From the NCBI GenBank assembly GCA_011321845.1, contig DROQ01000148.1, positions 1 through 40,745 of the forward strand: 40,745 nucleotides of DNA. Reading direction: 5' to 3'. Under the pieces are notes generated by a model. It worked only from the letters and a program-made list of their open reading frames with translations, ran no database searches and was not told the origin of the DNA. The position numbers were made by a program, and so were the translations under genes. Positions 25,687 to 34,545 of the stretch are shown piece after piece. The first letter of the stretch is position 1. Every line of letters starts with the position of its first letter. The stretch is from Planctomycetota bacterium (GTDB taxonomy: Bacteria; Planctomycetota; UBA1135; GCA-002748355).

Positions 25687-27240
25687 ATGAAACACCAAGA
25701 GCGCCCCTCATGGGACCCAAGCAAAGTCCAGATCCACCACCCCACCATGAGACATGAGGAAGAAGAAGCATCCTTCCAGGATCATGTGGCCCAGGCTCTC
25801 GCAAAGAGTCCTTACTTCGCCATTTCCATCATCATTCACGTGCTGGGTGGTCTGATCCTCTGGTTGATCACCACCGCTCCTCCTGTCGAGCAACACAAAC
25901 CACAGATCCACAGCCAGGTGACGCAGCAGGAAGAGACTCCCGAGGAGGAACCCGAGGAAAAGCCCGAGGAAATCACCCCTGAAAAAGAACCCGAGCCTGC
26001 CATCCAGGACACCGAGGTCTCCGATCACAACGAAGAAGACCTCCAGGATGATTTCGCCGAAGTCGAGGGCGAGGAGCAGAATGCCGACAGCCAGTTCGAC
26101 TCCAACCAGCTCAACGACGTCGTGGGAATCGGTCCTGGTGCGGGCGGCAAGTACGGTGGCAGGGGGCCTAAAGGGAAGTATCGCATCAAAAGTAAGCACC
26201 ACAAGATCGACCAGGTCATTCGGTGGGGACTCGAGTGGCTCAAAAACCATCAGGACAGGGACGGACACTGGAGCGCGGACGAGTTCATGAAACACTGCCC
26301 CAGCGGAGACGTTTGCGATGGCCCTGGGAACCCCGTCAACGACATCGGCATCACCGGCCTGGCCCTTCTCGCCTTCCTGGGGGACGGTTCCACGATGCGC
26401 TCGGGCCCGTACAAAAGCGTCATCAAAAAAGGCATCAACTGGATCCGTCAGCAAATGGGTGACGACGGGCTCATTGGCACTGAAAACGGGCGACAATTCC
26501 AATACTGCCACGCCATCGCTTCGTATGCCCTGATCGAAGCCTATGGCCTCTCACGCTACCGGACTCTCAAGCCCTACGCGCAGAAAGCCGTCAACTACAT
26601 CCAGAGCGCGCGCAACGAATACGGCGTCTGGCGTTACTTCCCCCGCGACGGCAACAACGACAGTTCCGTAACAGGATGGATGGTCATGGCCCTCAAGTCC
26701 GCCAAGGATTTCCATCTCAAGGTCGACCAGAAGGCCTTCGAGTATGCCGCCCTTTGGTACGACCAGGTGACCGACCCCAACACGGGTCAGTGCGGCTACA
26801 CCAAGCGAGGCCAGGGCTCCGCCCGTGAGGCAGGGCAGGAGGACAAGTTCCCCGCGAGCAAAACCGAAGCCATGACCGGGGTCGGCCTCTTCACCCGCTT
26901 CTGGCTCGGGCAAGATCCAGCGGATCAAAGCGTCATGCTTGCGGCTGCCGACACCATCCTGAAAAAGCCCCCAGTGTGGAACCCAAACGATGGCAGCATC
27001 GACCTTTACTATTGGTACTATGGCTCCTACGCAATGTTCCAGGTGGGGGGAGCGAAATGGAAACGCTGGAGGCATTCGCTGGAAAAGGCCCTCATGACCA
27101 GCCAGAGAAAGAAGGCGCATGCCAGAGGCTCCTGGGACCCCATCAGCGCCTGGGGCGAATCGGGTGGAAGGGTCTATACAACTGCGCTCGGTGTCCTCAC
27201 CCTCGAGGTCTATTATCGCTACAGCCGCCTGATGCGATGA
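25687..27240 (+). CDS. Membrane-anchored prenyltransferase/squalene-oxidase-repeat protein with TonB-like anchor (paralogue 2)
   Basis: 517 residues from ATG 25687, preceded by GAGGA. It has the same layout as paralogue 1 and is near-identical across most of the toroid domain. The helix reads S41PYFAIS47IIIH51VLGG, again with Ser-x3-His. The acidic linker is conserved (EETPEEEPEEKPEEITPEKEP). The two copies differ mainly in the first ~40 residues and in the basic joint between linker and toroid (GPKGKYRIKSKHHK here, RRGGRRNLRTRGGRK in paralogue 1). Long stretches are also nearly identical at nucleotide level (e.g. 26578-26680 against 24858-24960), which points to a recent duplication or gene conversion. 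It ends 20 bases from the convergent icmF stop. Confidence 0.82.
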   Translation: MKHQERPSWDPSKVQIHHPTMRHEEEEASFQDHVAQALAKSPYFAISIIIHVLGGLILWLITTAPPVEQHKPQIHSQVTQQEETPEEEPEEKPEEITPEKEPEPAIQDTEVSDHNEEDLQDDFAEVEGEEQNADSQFDSNQLNDVVGIGPGAGGKYGGRGPKGKYRIKSKHHKIDQVIRWGLEWLKNHQDRDGHWSADEFMKHCPSGDVCDGPGNPVNDIGITGLALLAFLGDGSTMRSGPYKSVIKKGINWIRQQMGDDGLIGTENGRQFQYCHAIASYALIEAYGLSRYRTLKPYAQKAVNYIQSARNEYGVWRYFPRDGNNDSSVTGWMVMALKSAKDFHLKVDQKAFEYAALWYDQVTDPNTGQCGYTKRGQGSAREAGQEDKFPASKTEAMTGVGLFTRFWLGQDPADQSVMLAAADTILKKPPVWNPNDGSIDLYYWYYGSYAMFQVGGAKWKRWRHSLEKALMTSQRKKAHARGSWDPISAWGESGGRVYTTALGVLTLEVYYRYSRLMR

Positions 27241-27248
27241 CTCTCGAA

Positions 27249-27277
27249 ACCGCCGGATCCTCACATGTTCCGGCGGT
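27249..27277. terminator. Hairpin across the convergent ends of paralogue 2 and icmF
   Basis: ACCGCCGGA (27249-27257) and TCCGGCGGT (27269-27277) are perfect 9-base arms with an 11-base loop. The right arm lies inside the last codons of icmF. No T-run follows on either strand, so a bidirectional terminator is only likely, not proven. Confidence 0.5.
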
Positions 27278-30200
27278 AACGTCCCCCCACTTCATAGAGA
27301 GCCTGAGAGATCTGGCCAAGGGAACAGGTCTTCACGATCTCGAGGAGGACCTCGAAGAGGTTCTCCCCCTTCACGGCGGCCGAGGCAAGTCGCTCCAAAC
27401 CTTCCGCGCTTTTACCCGCGTTCCTTCTCTGAAAGGCCCGAAGAGCCTCAATCTGGTAATTCTTTTCCTCATCCGTCGAACGGCGCACCTCGTCGGGTGT
27501 CATAAAGGGAGACCCATCCTTGGAGAGGAAACAGTTCACCCCGATGATGGGCAGCTCGCCCGACTCTTTGAGCTTCTCGTAGTAGAGGCTCTCCTCCTGG
27601 ATTTTCCCGCGTTGGTACATGGTCTCCATGGCTCCAAGAACTCCCCCACGTTCCGTCAATCGGTCGAACTCGGCCAGAACAGCCTCTTCGACAAGGTCGG
27701 TGAGTTCTTCGATGATAAAAGAGCCCTGCAAGGGGTTTTCGTTCTTTGCGAGCCCAAGCTCTCGGTTGATGATGAGCTGAATCGCGAGGGCCCGCCTGAC
27801 GGACTCTTCGGTAGGGGTCGTGATCGCCTCGTCATAGGCGTTTGTGTGCAGCGAGCTGCAGTTGTCGTAAATGGCGTAGAGCGCCTGGAGAGTCGTGCGA
27901 ATATCGTTGAACGCGATCTCCTGGGCATGCAGAGACCGTCCCGAAGTCTGAATGTGGTATTTGAGCTTTTGCGACCTGGGTCCCGCCTTGTACTTCAACC
28001 GCATAGCCTTGGCCCAGATCCTCCGTGCGACTCGGCCGATCACCGAGTACTCGGGGTCCAGACCATTGGAGAAGAAGAACGAGAGGTTCGGCGCGAAATC
28101 ATCGATCTTCATCCCGCGGGAGAGATAGTACTCCACGTAGGTGAACCCATTCGCAAGAGTGAAGGCAAGCTGGGTGATGGGGTTGGCCCCCGCTTCGGCA
28201 ATGTGATAGCCGGAGATGGAAACCGAATAAAAATTGCGCACTCCATTCCGGATGAAAGACTCCTGGATGTCCCCCATCATCCTGAGCGCGAACTCCGTCG
28301 AGAAAATGCAGGTGTTTTGCGCCTGGTCCTCCTTGAGGATGTCGGCTTGAACCGTGCCCCGGACCACCTTGAGGGTCTCCTCGCGGATCCTGCCATAGGT
28401 CTCGGGGTCGAGCACTTCGTCCCCGGAGACACCCAACAGAACGAGGCCTAGGCCGTCGTTTCCTTCGGGGATCTCCCCCTGGTAGCGGGGACGTGGGAGA
28501 CCGAGAGTTTGGTACTTTTGTTCGATTTTTGCCTCGACCTCGTCGACGAGACCCTGCTCGCGGATGTATTTCTCGCATTGCTGATCGACGGCAGCGTTCA
28601 TGAAGAAGGCCAGCATCATCGGTGCGGGGCCGTTGATCGTCATCGAGACCGAGGTCTTGGGGTCGGCGAGATCAAAACCCGAATAGAGTTTCTTGGCGTC
28701 GTCCACGGTGCAGATCGAGACCCCCGAGTTCCCGATCTTGCCGTAGATATCGGGCCTCTCGTCGGGGTCCTCTCCATAGAGCGTCACGGAGTCGAAGGCC
28801 GTCGAAAGCCGCGCGGCGGGCATGCCACGCGAAACATAATGGAACCTCCGATTGGTCCGTTCGGGTCCCCCCTCTCCCGCGAACATTCGGGTAGGGTCTT
28901 CGCCCGTGCGCTTGAAGGGGAAAACCCCGGCCGTATAGGGAAAGGACCCCGGCAGATTCTCACGGCAAATCCAGGTCAACAGATCCGCCTGACTCCTGTA
29001 CTTGGGGAGGGCGACCTTGGGAACCTTGGTCCCCGACAAGGAGGTCGTGTACTGCTCCACCTCGAAGTCCCGACCTCGCACTTTGTATACGAATTGGTCT
29101 TTCTTGTAGGCCTTGGCAATCGCGGGCCAATCCCTGAGGATCTTGAGGTTCTCCCCATCGACCTTGCGCTCCAACTCCTCGCGGGTTTCCCGGAGGGCTT
29201 GGATCCCCTCGGTTTTCCCCCTCCCCTCCAATTCCACAATCGCTCGATCCAGAGCTTCGATCCGCTCGACAAAACCGGCTTGCTCCTGGACCCATTGGTC
29301 ATAGCGCCGACAAGTCTCCGAAATTTCGGAGAGGTAGCGGACCCGTTTGGGGGGAATCACGAAGGAGTGCCCCTCCTCTTGGGTCGGAAGATCCAAGGAG
29401 GTCTCGAAGGGTTCATGCGCGACCTTGGAGATCAACTTCAACAAGGCGAAGTAGAGGCGGTTCGTCCCGGGGTCGTTGAACTGTGAGGCGATCGTCCCGT
29501 AGATCGGGAGCGCACTGTCGTCCCCGTCGAAGATCTTGTGGTTGCGGCGATATTGTTTGCGAACGTCCCGGAGCGCATCCAAGGCCCCCCGCTTGTCGAA
29601 TTTGTTGATCGCGACCATGTCGGCGAAGTCGAGCATATCGATTTTCTCGAGCTGGGTGGCCGCTCCATATTCCGCGGTCATCACGTAGAGCGAAGCGTCC
29701 GAGTGCTCGGTAATCTCGGTGTCGGATTGCCCGATCCCCGAGGTCTCGAGGATGATCAGGTCGAAACGCGCAGCCTTGAGGATGGAGATGGCGGCGTCCA
29801 CGTGGGGCGAGAGGGCCAGGTTGGCCTGCCGGGTCGCGAGCGAGCGCATAAAGGCCCGTGGATCCAGGATGGAGTTCATCCGGATTCGGTCCCCGAGCAA
29901 CGCCCCCCCCGTCTTCTTCTTGGTGGGATCCACCGAGATCACAGCGATCGTCTTGTCCCGAAAATCCATGAGATAGCGTCGAACCATCTCGTCCACCAGG
30001 GAAGACTTGCCCGAGCCACCGGTTCCTGTGATCCCAAGCACAGGGGTATGCGACTTGGCGGCCAGAGCTTGGACGGCCGCGAAGAACTCCTTCTGTTCCT
30101 CGGGAGCGTTCTCCATGGCCGAGATGGCCCGCGCCAGTGTGACGGGGTTTCGGGTGGCCAAGGCCTGAGGGTCCAATTGGAGCCCCACTCCAGTCGGCTT

Positions 30201-30713
30201 GTCGCAGACCCGAAGCATGTCGTTGATCATCCCCTGGAGCCCCATCCTCCTTCCGTCGTCGGGGCTATAGATCCGCTGGATCCCATAGGCCTGGAGTTCC
30301 TGGATCTCCTCGGGAAGGATCGTCCCCCCGCCTCCTCCAAAGATCCGGATGTGACCCGCTCCCCGCTTCTCACAGAGGTCATGCAGGTATTTGAAGAACT
30401 CGAGGTGCCCCCCCTGGTAAGAGGTGACCGCGATCCCCTGGGCGTCCTCCTGCACGGCAGTCTCAACGATCTCGATCGCCGAGCGGTTGTGCCCCAGGTG
30501 GATCACCTCCGCGCCACTGGCTTGAAGGATCCGCCTCATGATGTTGATGGAGGCGTCGTGCCCGTCGAACAGGGAAGTCGCGGTGACAAAGCGGACCTTG
30601 TTCTTGGGGTGGTAGACTTCTTCCTCGACTCGGGCAAGAGCGGGGTCGGCGACCGGCCGCTTGCCCTCCTTTCCCTCCGAGTCCTTTTTTGGATCGGGAT
30701 GGAGTCGTGTCAT
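27261..30713 (-). CDS. icmF: Fused isobutyryl-CoA mutase IcmF (B12-binding, G-protein chaperone and mutase)
   Basis: 1150 residues from ATG 30713, with an AGGGGGA site just upstream. N-terminal cobalamin-binding domain: FD50GH52DASI with His52 as the cobalt ligand, and FGGGGGTI. A MeaB-like GTPase domain follows, with P-loop GTGGSGK236SS and NKFD. The mutase domain comes last. [20 protein letters not shown] is the IcmF version of the substrate pocket, with Phe where methylmalonyl-CoA mutase has Tyr. The end, [11 protein letters not shown], is family-typical. It interconverts isobutyryl-CoA and n-butyryl-CoA (some members pivalyl- or isovaleryl-CoA) using adenosylcobalamin; the GTPase domain guards cofactor loading. 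Domain order and length are normal. It lies downstream of rpsT on the same strand, which is probably coincidental. Confidence 0.95.
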   Translation of the reverse strand: MTRLHPDPKKDSEGKEGKRPVADPALARVEEEVYHPKNKVRFVTATSLFDGHDASINIMRRILQASGAEVIHLGHNRSAIEIVETAVQEDAQGIAVTSYQGGHLEFFKYLHDLCEKRGAGHIRIFGGGGGTILPEEIQELQAYGIQRIYSPDDGRRMGLQGMINDMLRVCDKPTGVGLQLDPQALATRNPVTLARAISAMENAPEEQKEFFAAVQALAAKSHTPVLGITGTGGSGKSSLVDEMVRRYLMDFRDKTIAVISVDPTKKKTGGALLGDRIRMNSILDPRAFMRSLATRQANLALSPHVDAAISILKAARFDLIILETSGIGQSDTEITEHSDASLYVMTAEYGAATQLEKIDMLDFADMVAINKFDKRGALDALRDVRKQYRRNHKIFDGDDSALPIYGTIASQFNDPGTNRLYFALLKLISKVAHEPFETSLDLPTQEEGHSFVIPPKRVRYLSEISETCRRYDQWVQEQAGFVERIEALDRAIVELEGRGKTEGIQALRETREELERKVDGENLKILRDWPAIAKAYKKDQFVYKVRGRDFEVEQYTTSLSGTKVPKVALPKYRSQADLLTWICRENLPGSFPYTAGVFPFKRTGEDPTRMFAGEGGPERTNRRFHYVSRGMPAARLSTAFDSVTLYGEDPDERPDIYGKIGNSGVSICTVDDAKKLYSGFDLADPKTSVSMTINGPAPMMLAFFMNAAVDQQCEKYIREQGLVDEVEAKIEQKYQTLGLPRPRYQGEIPEGNDGLGLVLLGVSGDEVLDPETYGRIREETLKVVRGTVQADILKEDQAQNTCIFSTEFALRMMGDIQESFIRNGVRNFYSVSISGYHIAEAGANPITQLAFTLANGFTYVEYYLSRGMKIDDFAPNLSFFFSNGLDPEYSVIGRVARRIWAKAMRLKYKAGPRSQKLKYHIQTSGRSLHAQEIAFNDIRTTLQALYAIYDNCSSLHTNAYDEAITTPTEESVRRALAIQLIINRELGLAKNENPLQGSFIIEELTDLVEEAVLAEFDRLTERGGVLGAMETMYQRGKIQEESLYYEKLKESGELPIIGVNCFLSKDGSPFMTPDEVRRSTDEEKNYQIEALRAFQRRNAGKSAEGLERLASAAVKGENLFEVLLEIVKTCSLGQISQALYEVGGRYRRNM

Positions 30714-30762
30714 GGTTCCCCCTGGCAAGGGCGAAGCGGATCAGCCCGCGTATACAAGTGGG

Positions 30763-31026
30763 CTAGCTGATCCGATTCACCATCCTGGCCGCGAGGGACT
30801 TCCTCCGAGCCGCAGTGTTGGCATGAATGATGTTGGCCTTGGCGGCCTTGTCGATCTTGGCGAAAACGACCGGCAGAAGGGCGGCAGCCTCCTCCTTTTT
30901 CCCGGCTTCGGCAGCGAGCTTGAGTTTTTTCAGGTAGCTCCGGAGTTGGGACATCTTGGTCCGGTTTAAAATCCTGCGTTTTTCGTCCGTGATCAGGCGC
31001 TTCTTCGCGCTCTTCGTATGAGCCAT
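30763..31026 (-). CDS. rpsT: 30S ribosomal protein S20
   Basis: 87 residues, the normal S20 length. MAHTKSAKKRLITDEKRRILNR.. and the C-terminal IHANTAARRKSLAARMVN block are diagnostic; the protein is very Lys/Arg-rich and helical. It binds 16S rRNA early in assembly of the small subunit. The 50 bases to icmF contain an interrupted inverted repeat (30737-30743 with 30768-30774) that overlaps the rpsT stop and may be a weak terminator. Confidence 0.96.
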   Translation of the reverse strand: MAHTKSAKKRLITDEKRRILNRTKMSQLRSYLKKLKLAAEAGKKEEAAALLPVVFAKIDKAAKANIIHANTAARRKSLAARMVNRIS

Positions 31027-31139
31027 AAACCTAGTTCCTTAACTATCTTATGAATTCGTCCGTCCCGCCCCCCGGCCCTCGGGACCCTTTCCTCCGCCCA
31101 CAAAACTGGACGAAAAAACCCGAAAGAGGATACCCAAGT

Positions 31140-31430
31140 CCCGCCCTTTGCGAAAGGGAATCCCCCGGAATTGCAGAGGTTTCCACCGGGATTGCCTCTC
31201 CAGGATTCCTTGCATCCCCCGGGATTCCCGATCTCCGGATCTGAATCCCGATCTCCCGATCTGAATTCCTGCCTCAGGTCGGAATGCCTGGCTTAGCTGG
31301 AAACCTGGACTCGCCCCTTGGGCGATGCGAGTTCTGAATTCCTGTCCAGGTCTGAGTCCAGGTCTGCGTTCAGGTTTGAGTTCAGGTTTGAATTACTGCC
31401 TCAGGGCTTTGAATTACTGCCTCAGGGCTT
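31140..31430. repeat. Degenerate tandem repeats at the 3' end of the TPR gene
   Basis: Several short tandem arrays follow one another. Two 20-base units are at 31229-31248 and 31249-31269. Four 12-base units of the form yCAGGTyTGmGT run from 31346 to 31393. A perfect 21-base duplication is at 31389-31409/31410-31430. The last unit is the coding 3' end and stop of the TPR gene, so the stop context has been copied downstream. The rest of 31027-31413 shows no gene. Confidence 0.75.
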
Positions 31431-32778
31431 CCAACCTTTGCGCAACGTCCTGGTAGCCGATATCGACTTCCAGGATTTTTTTGTAGGCGTCCATGGCAGC
31501 CTCCCTCTGGCCCTGGTCCTCGGCCAGCTTGCCCAGTTCGAAAAGAAGCTCCAGGCGTTGCTCGTCCCTTGCCCCTCCGTCCTCCAAAGCCTTTTGATAC
31601 TGGGCCCGCGCCAAATCGGGCAATCCCTTGCGAGCAAAAGACTTGCCAAGCTGAAGCAGGGCGTCCAACCGAAACCTGGGGTCCTGGACGGCTTTTTGGA
31701 GTTCGGCGATGGCCTCGTCGTCCTGCCCCGCCTCGGCCAAGGCCATGCCCAGTTCGAAACGAGCGGCCAGGTCGGTCGGCGCGGCCTCTACCCGGGCCCT
31801 ACTCGCACGGAGACGAACCCCCCTCAGGTCCTCTCGAAGACGGCGGACCTTGGCCTCGTCCTCCAGCTTTTCCGCCCGCTGGATCTGCGCTTCGATCTCC
31901 AGGACCTGATACCGCCCCACCAAATCCGCCAGGGAGCGATCTCCCGGCGCAAGGGTCAAAGCCCGCTCGAGGAGATCCAAGGCTCCACCATAATCCTTGA
32001 GCCTCCCCCGCAGGGCTCCGAGCTTTTTCATCAGCTCCAGGTCCTGGGGCGTTTTTTTCAACGCCGCCTCCAATTCCTCGCGCTCGGCCTCCAGCTCTTC
32101 CTTGGACCGATGGATCCTCTGGGCCTTCTCCAGCTTCTGGTGCTGGGTTTTATCCTTGATCAATTCCCGCGAGGACTTGGCTCGGTCGAAGCCTCCCTTC
32201 TCGATCGCTCCTTCAGCCGCCAGGTTCTTGCGTGCCTTGAGCGCGTCCTGATCCCGGGGATTGAGTTCGACCGCCTTCTCATAGCATTCCATGGCGTCCT
32301 GGATCCTTCCCAGGGAATAGGCCGCCGCCCCAGCCCTTCGCCAGGCGAACCCCGCCTCTTGGACCCTGGCTCCGGAGCGTCCCCCCGCCGACAGTCTCTC
32401 CCCCAGATGCCGATAAACGGCGTAGGCGGACTTGAGCCAGCCTCCCGCCTCCAGCGCCGCACCCAAGGAGAGATTGGGGCCCACCAGGCCTGGCCCCGAA
32501 ACCAGAAAACGTTCGAGACTCCGGACCTGTCCACGGTGGTTTTTGGTCATTCCGGCAATCTTGGCACTGAGGAGGCTCAGCAGGCCGGTGACATAGGCGA
32601 GCGAACTCCCCGCGTTCTTTCCCTCGAATTTTCCGTCCAAAGCGAGACGGAGCCCTTTCCGCGCCGCTTCCTGATCAGGATCCAGGTCCAGGATCTGGTG
32701 GTAAAGCCCGATCGCAAGGGGATAATTCCTCCGCTTCCGCGCCTCTTCGGCTTTTTCCAAGTGCTTACTCAGATCCAT
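31414..32778 (-). CDS. Tetratricopeptide-repeat protein
   Basis: 454 residues. TPR units occur at ~5-40 (AEEARKRRNYPLAIGLYHQILDLDPDQ), ~145-180 (AAAYSLGRIQDAMECYEKAVELNPRDQ), ~265-300 (GRLKDYGGALDLLERALTLAPGD) and ~345-445 (three units ending KKILEVDIGYQDVAQRLEALRQ). A charged coiled-coil-like stretch (~195-260) joins them. There is no signal peptide, so it is probably cytoplasmic. Such proteins are interaction scaffolds; the partner is unknown. It is divergent from def with 132 bases between. Its stop codon region is duplicated in tandem. Confidence 0.8.
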   Translation of the reverse strand: MDLSKHLEKAEEARKRRNYPLAIGLYHQILDLDPDQEAARKGLRLALDGKFEGKNAGSSLAYVTGLLSLLSAKIAGMTKNHRGQVRSLERFLVSGPGLVGPNLSLGAALEAGGWLKSAYAVYRHLGERLSAGGRSGARVQEAGFAWRRAGAAAYSLGRIQDAMECYEKAVELNPRDQDALKARKNLAAEGAIEKGGFDRAKSSRELIKDKTQHQKLEKAQRIHRSKEELEAEREELEAALKKTPQDLELMKKLGALRGRLKDYGGALDLLERALTLAPGDRSLADLVGRYQVLEIEAQIQRAEKLEDEAKVRRLREDLRGVRLRASRARVEAAPTDLAARFELGMALAEAGQDDEAIAELQKAVQDPRFRLDALLQLGKSFARKGLPDLARAQYQKALEDGGARDEQRLELLFELGKLAEDQGQREAAMDAYKKILEVDIGYQDVAQRLEALRQ

Positions 32779-32910
32779 GGTCTCACACCGCCTATCGGTA
32801 AAGGGCTCTTCCCCCAGGGCTCAGGGCGCCAACAGGTTACCCCCGGACCCGGGCATGGACAAGAAAGGCCGGCTTGTGTTGCAACGGGGAGAGACTTACT
32901 CTCTTTCGCA

Positions 32911-33432
32911 ATGGAAATCGTCCTATACCCTCACCCCGTCCTGCTCAAGGGCAGCCAGGAGATCCTGGACCCAGGCCCAAAGTGGGCTTCGGTCGGCAAG
33001 GAAATGCTCGAGACCATGTACGCCACCAAGGGTGTCGGGCTCGCCGGCCCCCAAGTAGGGATCTCCAGCCGCATCCTCGTCCTCAATCCGAGCGGCGACC
33101 CAGGAAAACCCGAGGAGGAAATGATCCTCCTGAATCCCCGCATTCGAAAAAAAAAGGGCAAGGAGTGGGGACAAGAGGGTTGCCTGAGTTTCCCGGGGAT
33201 CTATGGCGAGGTCCTGCGCTCCACTTGGATCGAGATCGAAGGCCTGTCCCCCGAGGGAGAACCGCAACTCTTCGAGGCTCAGGACTTCCTCGCCCGGGTG
33301 CTCCAGCACGAGATCGACCACCTCGAGGGAATCGTCTTTGTTCAGCGCATGACTCCGGCGGAAAAAATCAAGATCAAGGCTGCCCTGAACGAACTCGAGG
33401 AAAGGTACCGGGCTTCCCATGCGGGTTCATGA
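32911..33432 (+). CDS. def: Peptide deformylase
   Basis: 173 residues from ATG 32911. The three deformylase motifs are intact: G41VGLAGPQVG, E89GCLS with metal ligand Cys91, and H133EIDH137 with the two His ligands and catalytic Glu134. It removes the formyl group from nascent proteins. The gene runs 14 bases into ribF, so the two are translationally linked. Length is normal. Confidence 0.95.
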   Translation: MEIVLYPHPVLLKGSQEILDPGPKWASVGKEMLETMYATKGVGLAGPQVGISSRILVLNPSGDPGKPEEEMILLNPRIRKKKGKEWGQEGCLSFPGIYGEVLRSTWIEIEGLSPEGEPQLFEAQDFLARVLQHEIDHLEGIVFVQRMTPAEKIKIKAALNELEERYRASHAGS

Positions 33433-34354
33433 GGGGATCCCCCGACCGGGGACAGCCAAGGGACCGAGCGCCGTCACCATCGGAGTCTTCGATGGACTGC
33501 ACCTCGGACACAAGGCCTTGCTCGAAACCTGCAGGACCGAGGCCGACAAACTTGGAGGAGAAGCCGTGGTCCTCACCTTCCAGGATCACCCCGATCGGCT
33601 TCTGCGAGGCAAGGCGCCTCCACGGCTCCAGACCGAGGAGGCGCAGCTCGAAGGCCTGGCCGAGGCCGGAATGGACCTGGTCGTCCGGATCCCCTTTGAC
33701 GAGAAGACCCGAGACCTGAGCGCCGCAACCTTCGCAGAAGAAATCCTCGTCCAAGGCCTGGGGTGCAAGACCCTGGTCCTCGGCTTCGACTCCGCCATCT
33801 GCAAGGGACGGGAGGGGACTTTGGAGGCTTTTCAAAAGCTCGGAAAAACGGGAGGGTTTCGGGCTCTCCGGGTCCCACCCGTCCTGGTGGACGGGAAGCC
33901 GGTTTCATCCTCGAGCATCCGCGAGGCCCTGCGCGCCGGAGACCTCGACAAGGTCGCGAGGCTCCTCGGCCGGCCATGGGGTTTCCAAGGGAAGGTGGAA
34001 CCGGGGCGGAAATTGGGACGCGAGCTGGGTTTCCCAACCGCCAACGTCAAGCCTCCCTCCATCCTCCTCCCCCCCTATGGGGTCTATGCGGCCCTGGTCA
34101 CCGTGGAAGAGGAGGACCACCCCGCCGTGGTCAACCTGGGGATCCGGCCCTCGGTCCCATCTCAATCGCCGAGCCCCCTCTGCGAAGCCCACCTCCTGGA
34201 TGGACCGGCCGCGCTGGAGGATAAGGTCCTCCGCTTCGCCTTTTTGGCCTTCCTCCGGGAGGAAAAACGCTTTCCCACCCTCGACGCTCTCCGCCAGGCG
34301 ATCGCCCAAGATTGCGCCAGGGCCCAGAACTTCTTTTGCCGAGCCCAACCTTGA
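33419..34354 (+). CDS. ribF: Bifunctional riboflavin kinase/FAD synthetase
   Basis: 311 residues. The FAD-synthetase half (~1-175) has the nucleotidyl-transferase motif TIGVFDGLHLGH (20-31), LTFQDHP, GFDSAICKGREG (the usual GxDFxFGxxxxG, here without the Phe pair) and SSSIREAL. The riboflavin-kinase half (~180-305) has GRPWGFQGKVEPG, LGFPTANV, YGVYA and NLGIRPS. It makes FMN and then FAD in the cytoplasm. ATG 33419 overlaps the end of def by 14 bases. Confidence 0.93.
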   Translation: MRVHEGIPRPGTAKGPSAVTIGVFDGLHLGHKALLETCRTEADKLGGEAVVLTFQDHPDRLLRGKAPPRLQTEEAQLEGLAEAGMDLVVRIPFDEKTRDLSAATFAEEILVQGLGCKTLVLGFDSAICKGREGTLEAFQKLGKTGGFRALRVPPVLVDGKPVSSSSIREALRAGDLDKVARLLGRPWGFQGKVEPGRKLGRELGFPTANVKPPSILLPPYGVYAALVTVEEEDHPAVVNLGIRPSVPSQSPSPLCEAHLLDGPAALEDKVLRFAFLAFLREEKRFPTLDALRQAIAQDCARAQNFFCRAQP

Positions 34355-34391
34355 TCCCCTCTTCTCTCACCCCTAAGATCCTGCGCCCCAG

Positions 34392-34411
34392 CTTCGACAG
34401 GGTTGTCGAAG
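34392..34411 (+). terminator. Hairpin after ribF
   Basis: CTTCGACA and TGTCGAAG form a perfect 8-bp stem with loop GGGT, 38 bases after the ribF stop and 59 before the tRNA. No T-run follows, so it may be a processing or attenuation hairpin. Confidence 0.4.
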
Positions 34412-34469
34412 GGGAAGCTTTGGTAGGCCTCCGGATTGAAGTCCTCCGGGATGATCGAGCCAGGCGCTC

Positions 34470-34545
34470 GGGCAGGTAGCTCAGTTGGTAGAGCACAGCA
34501 CTGAAAATGCTGGGGTCGGCGGTTCAAATCCGCCCCTGCCCACCA
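34470..34545 (+). tRNA. tRNA-Phe (anticodon GAA, CCA encoded)
   Basis: 76 bases fold as a full cloverleaf. The acceptor GGGCAGG pairs with CCTGCCC, the D-arm is GCTC/GAGC with AGTTGGTA loop, and the anticodon stem CAGCA/TGCTG has loop CTGAAAA (anticodon GAA at 34503-34505). The T-arm is GGCGG-TTCAAAT-CCGCC, followed by discriminator A and encoded CCA. Confidence 0.97.

Noticed and set aside
23959-27240. Squalene-hopene cyclase assignment for the toroid proteins
   Set aside because: No DxDD catalytic motif, and the proteins have a TonB-like anchor and a long acidic linker not found in cyclases.
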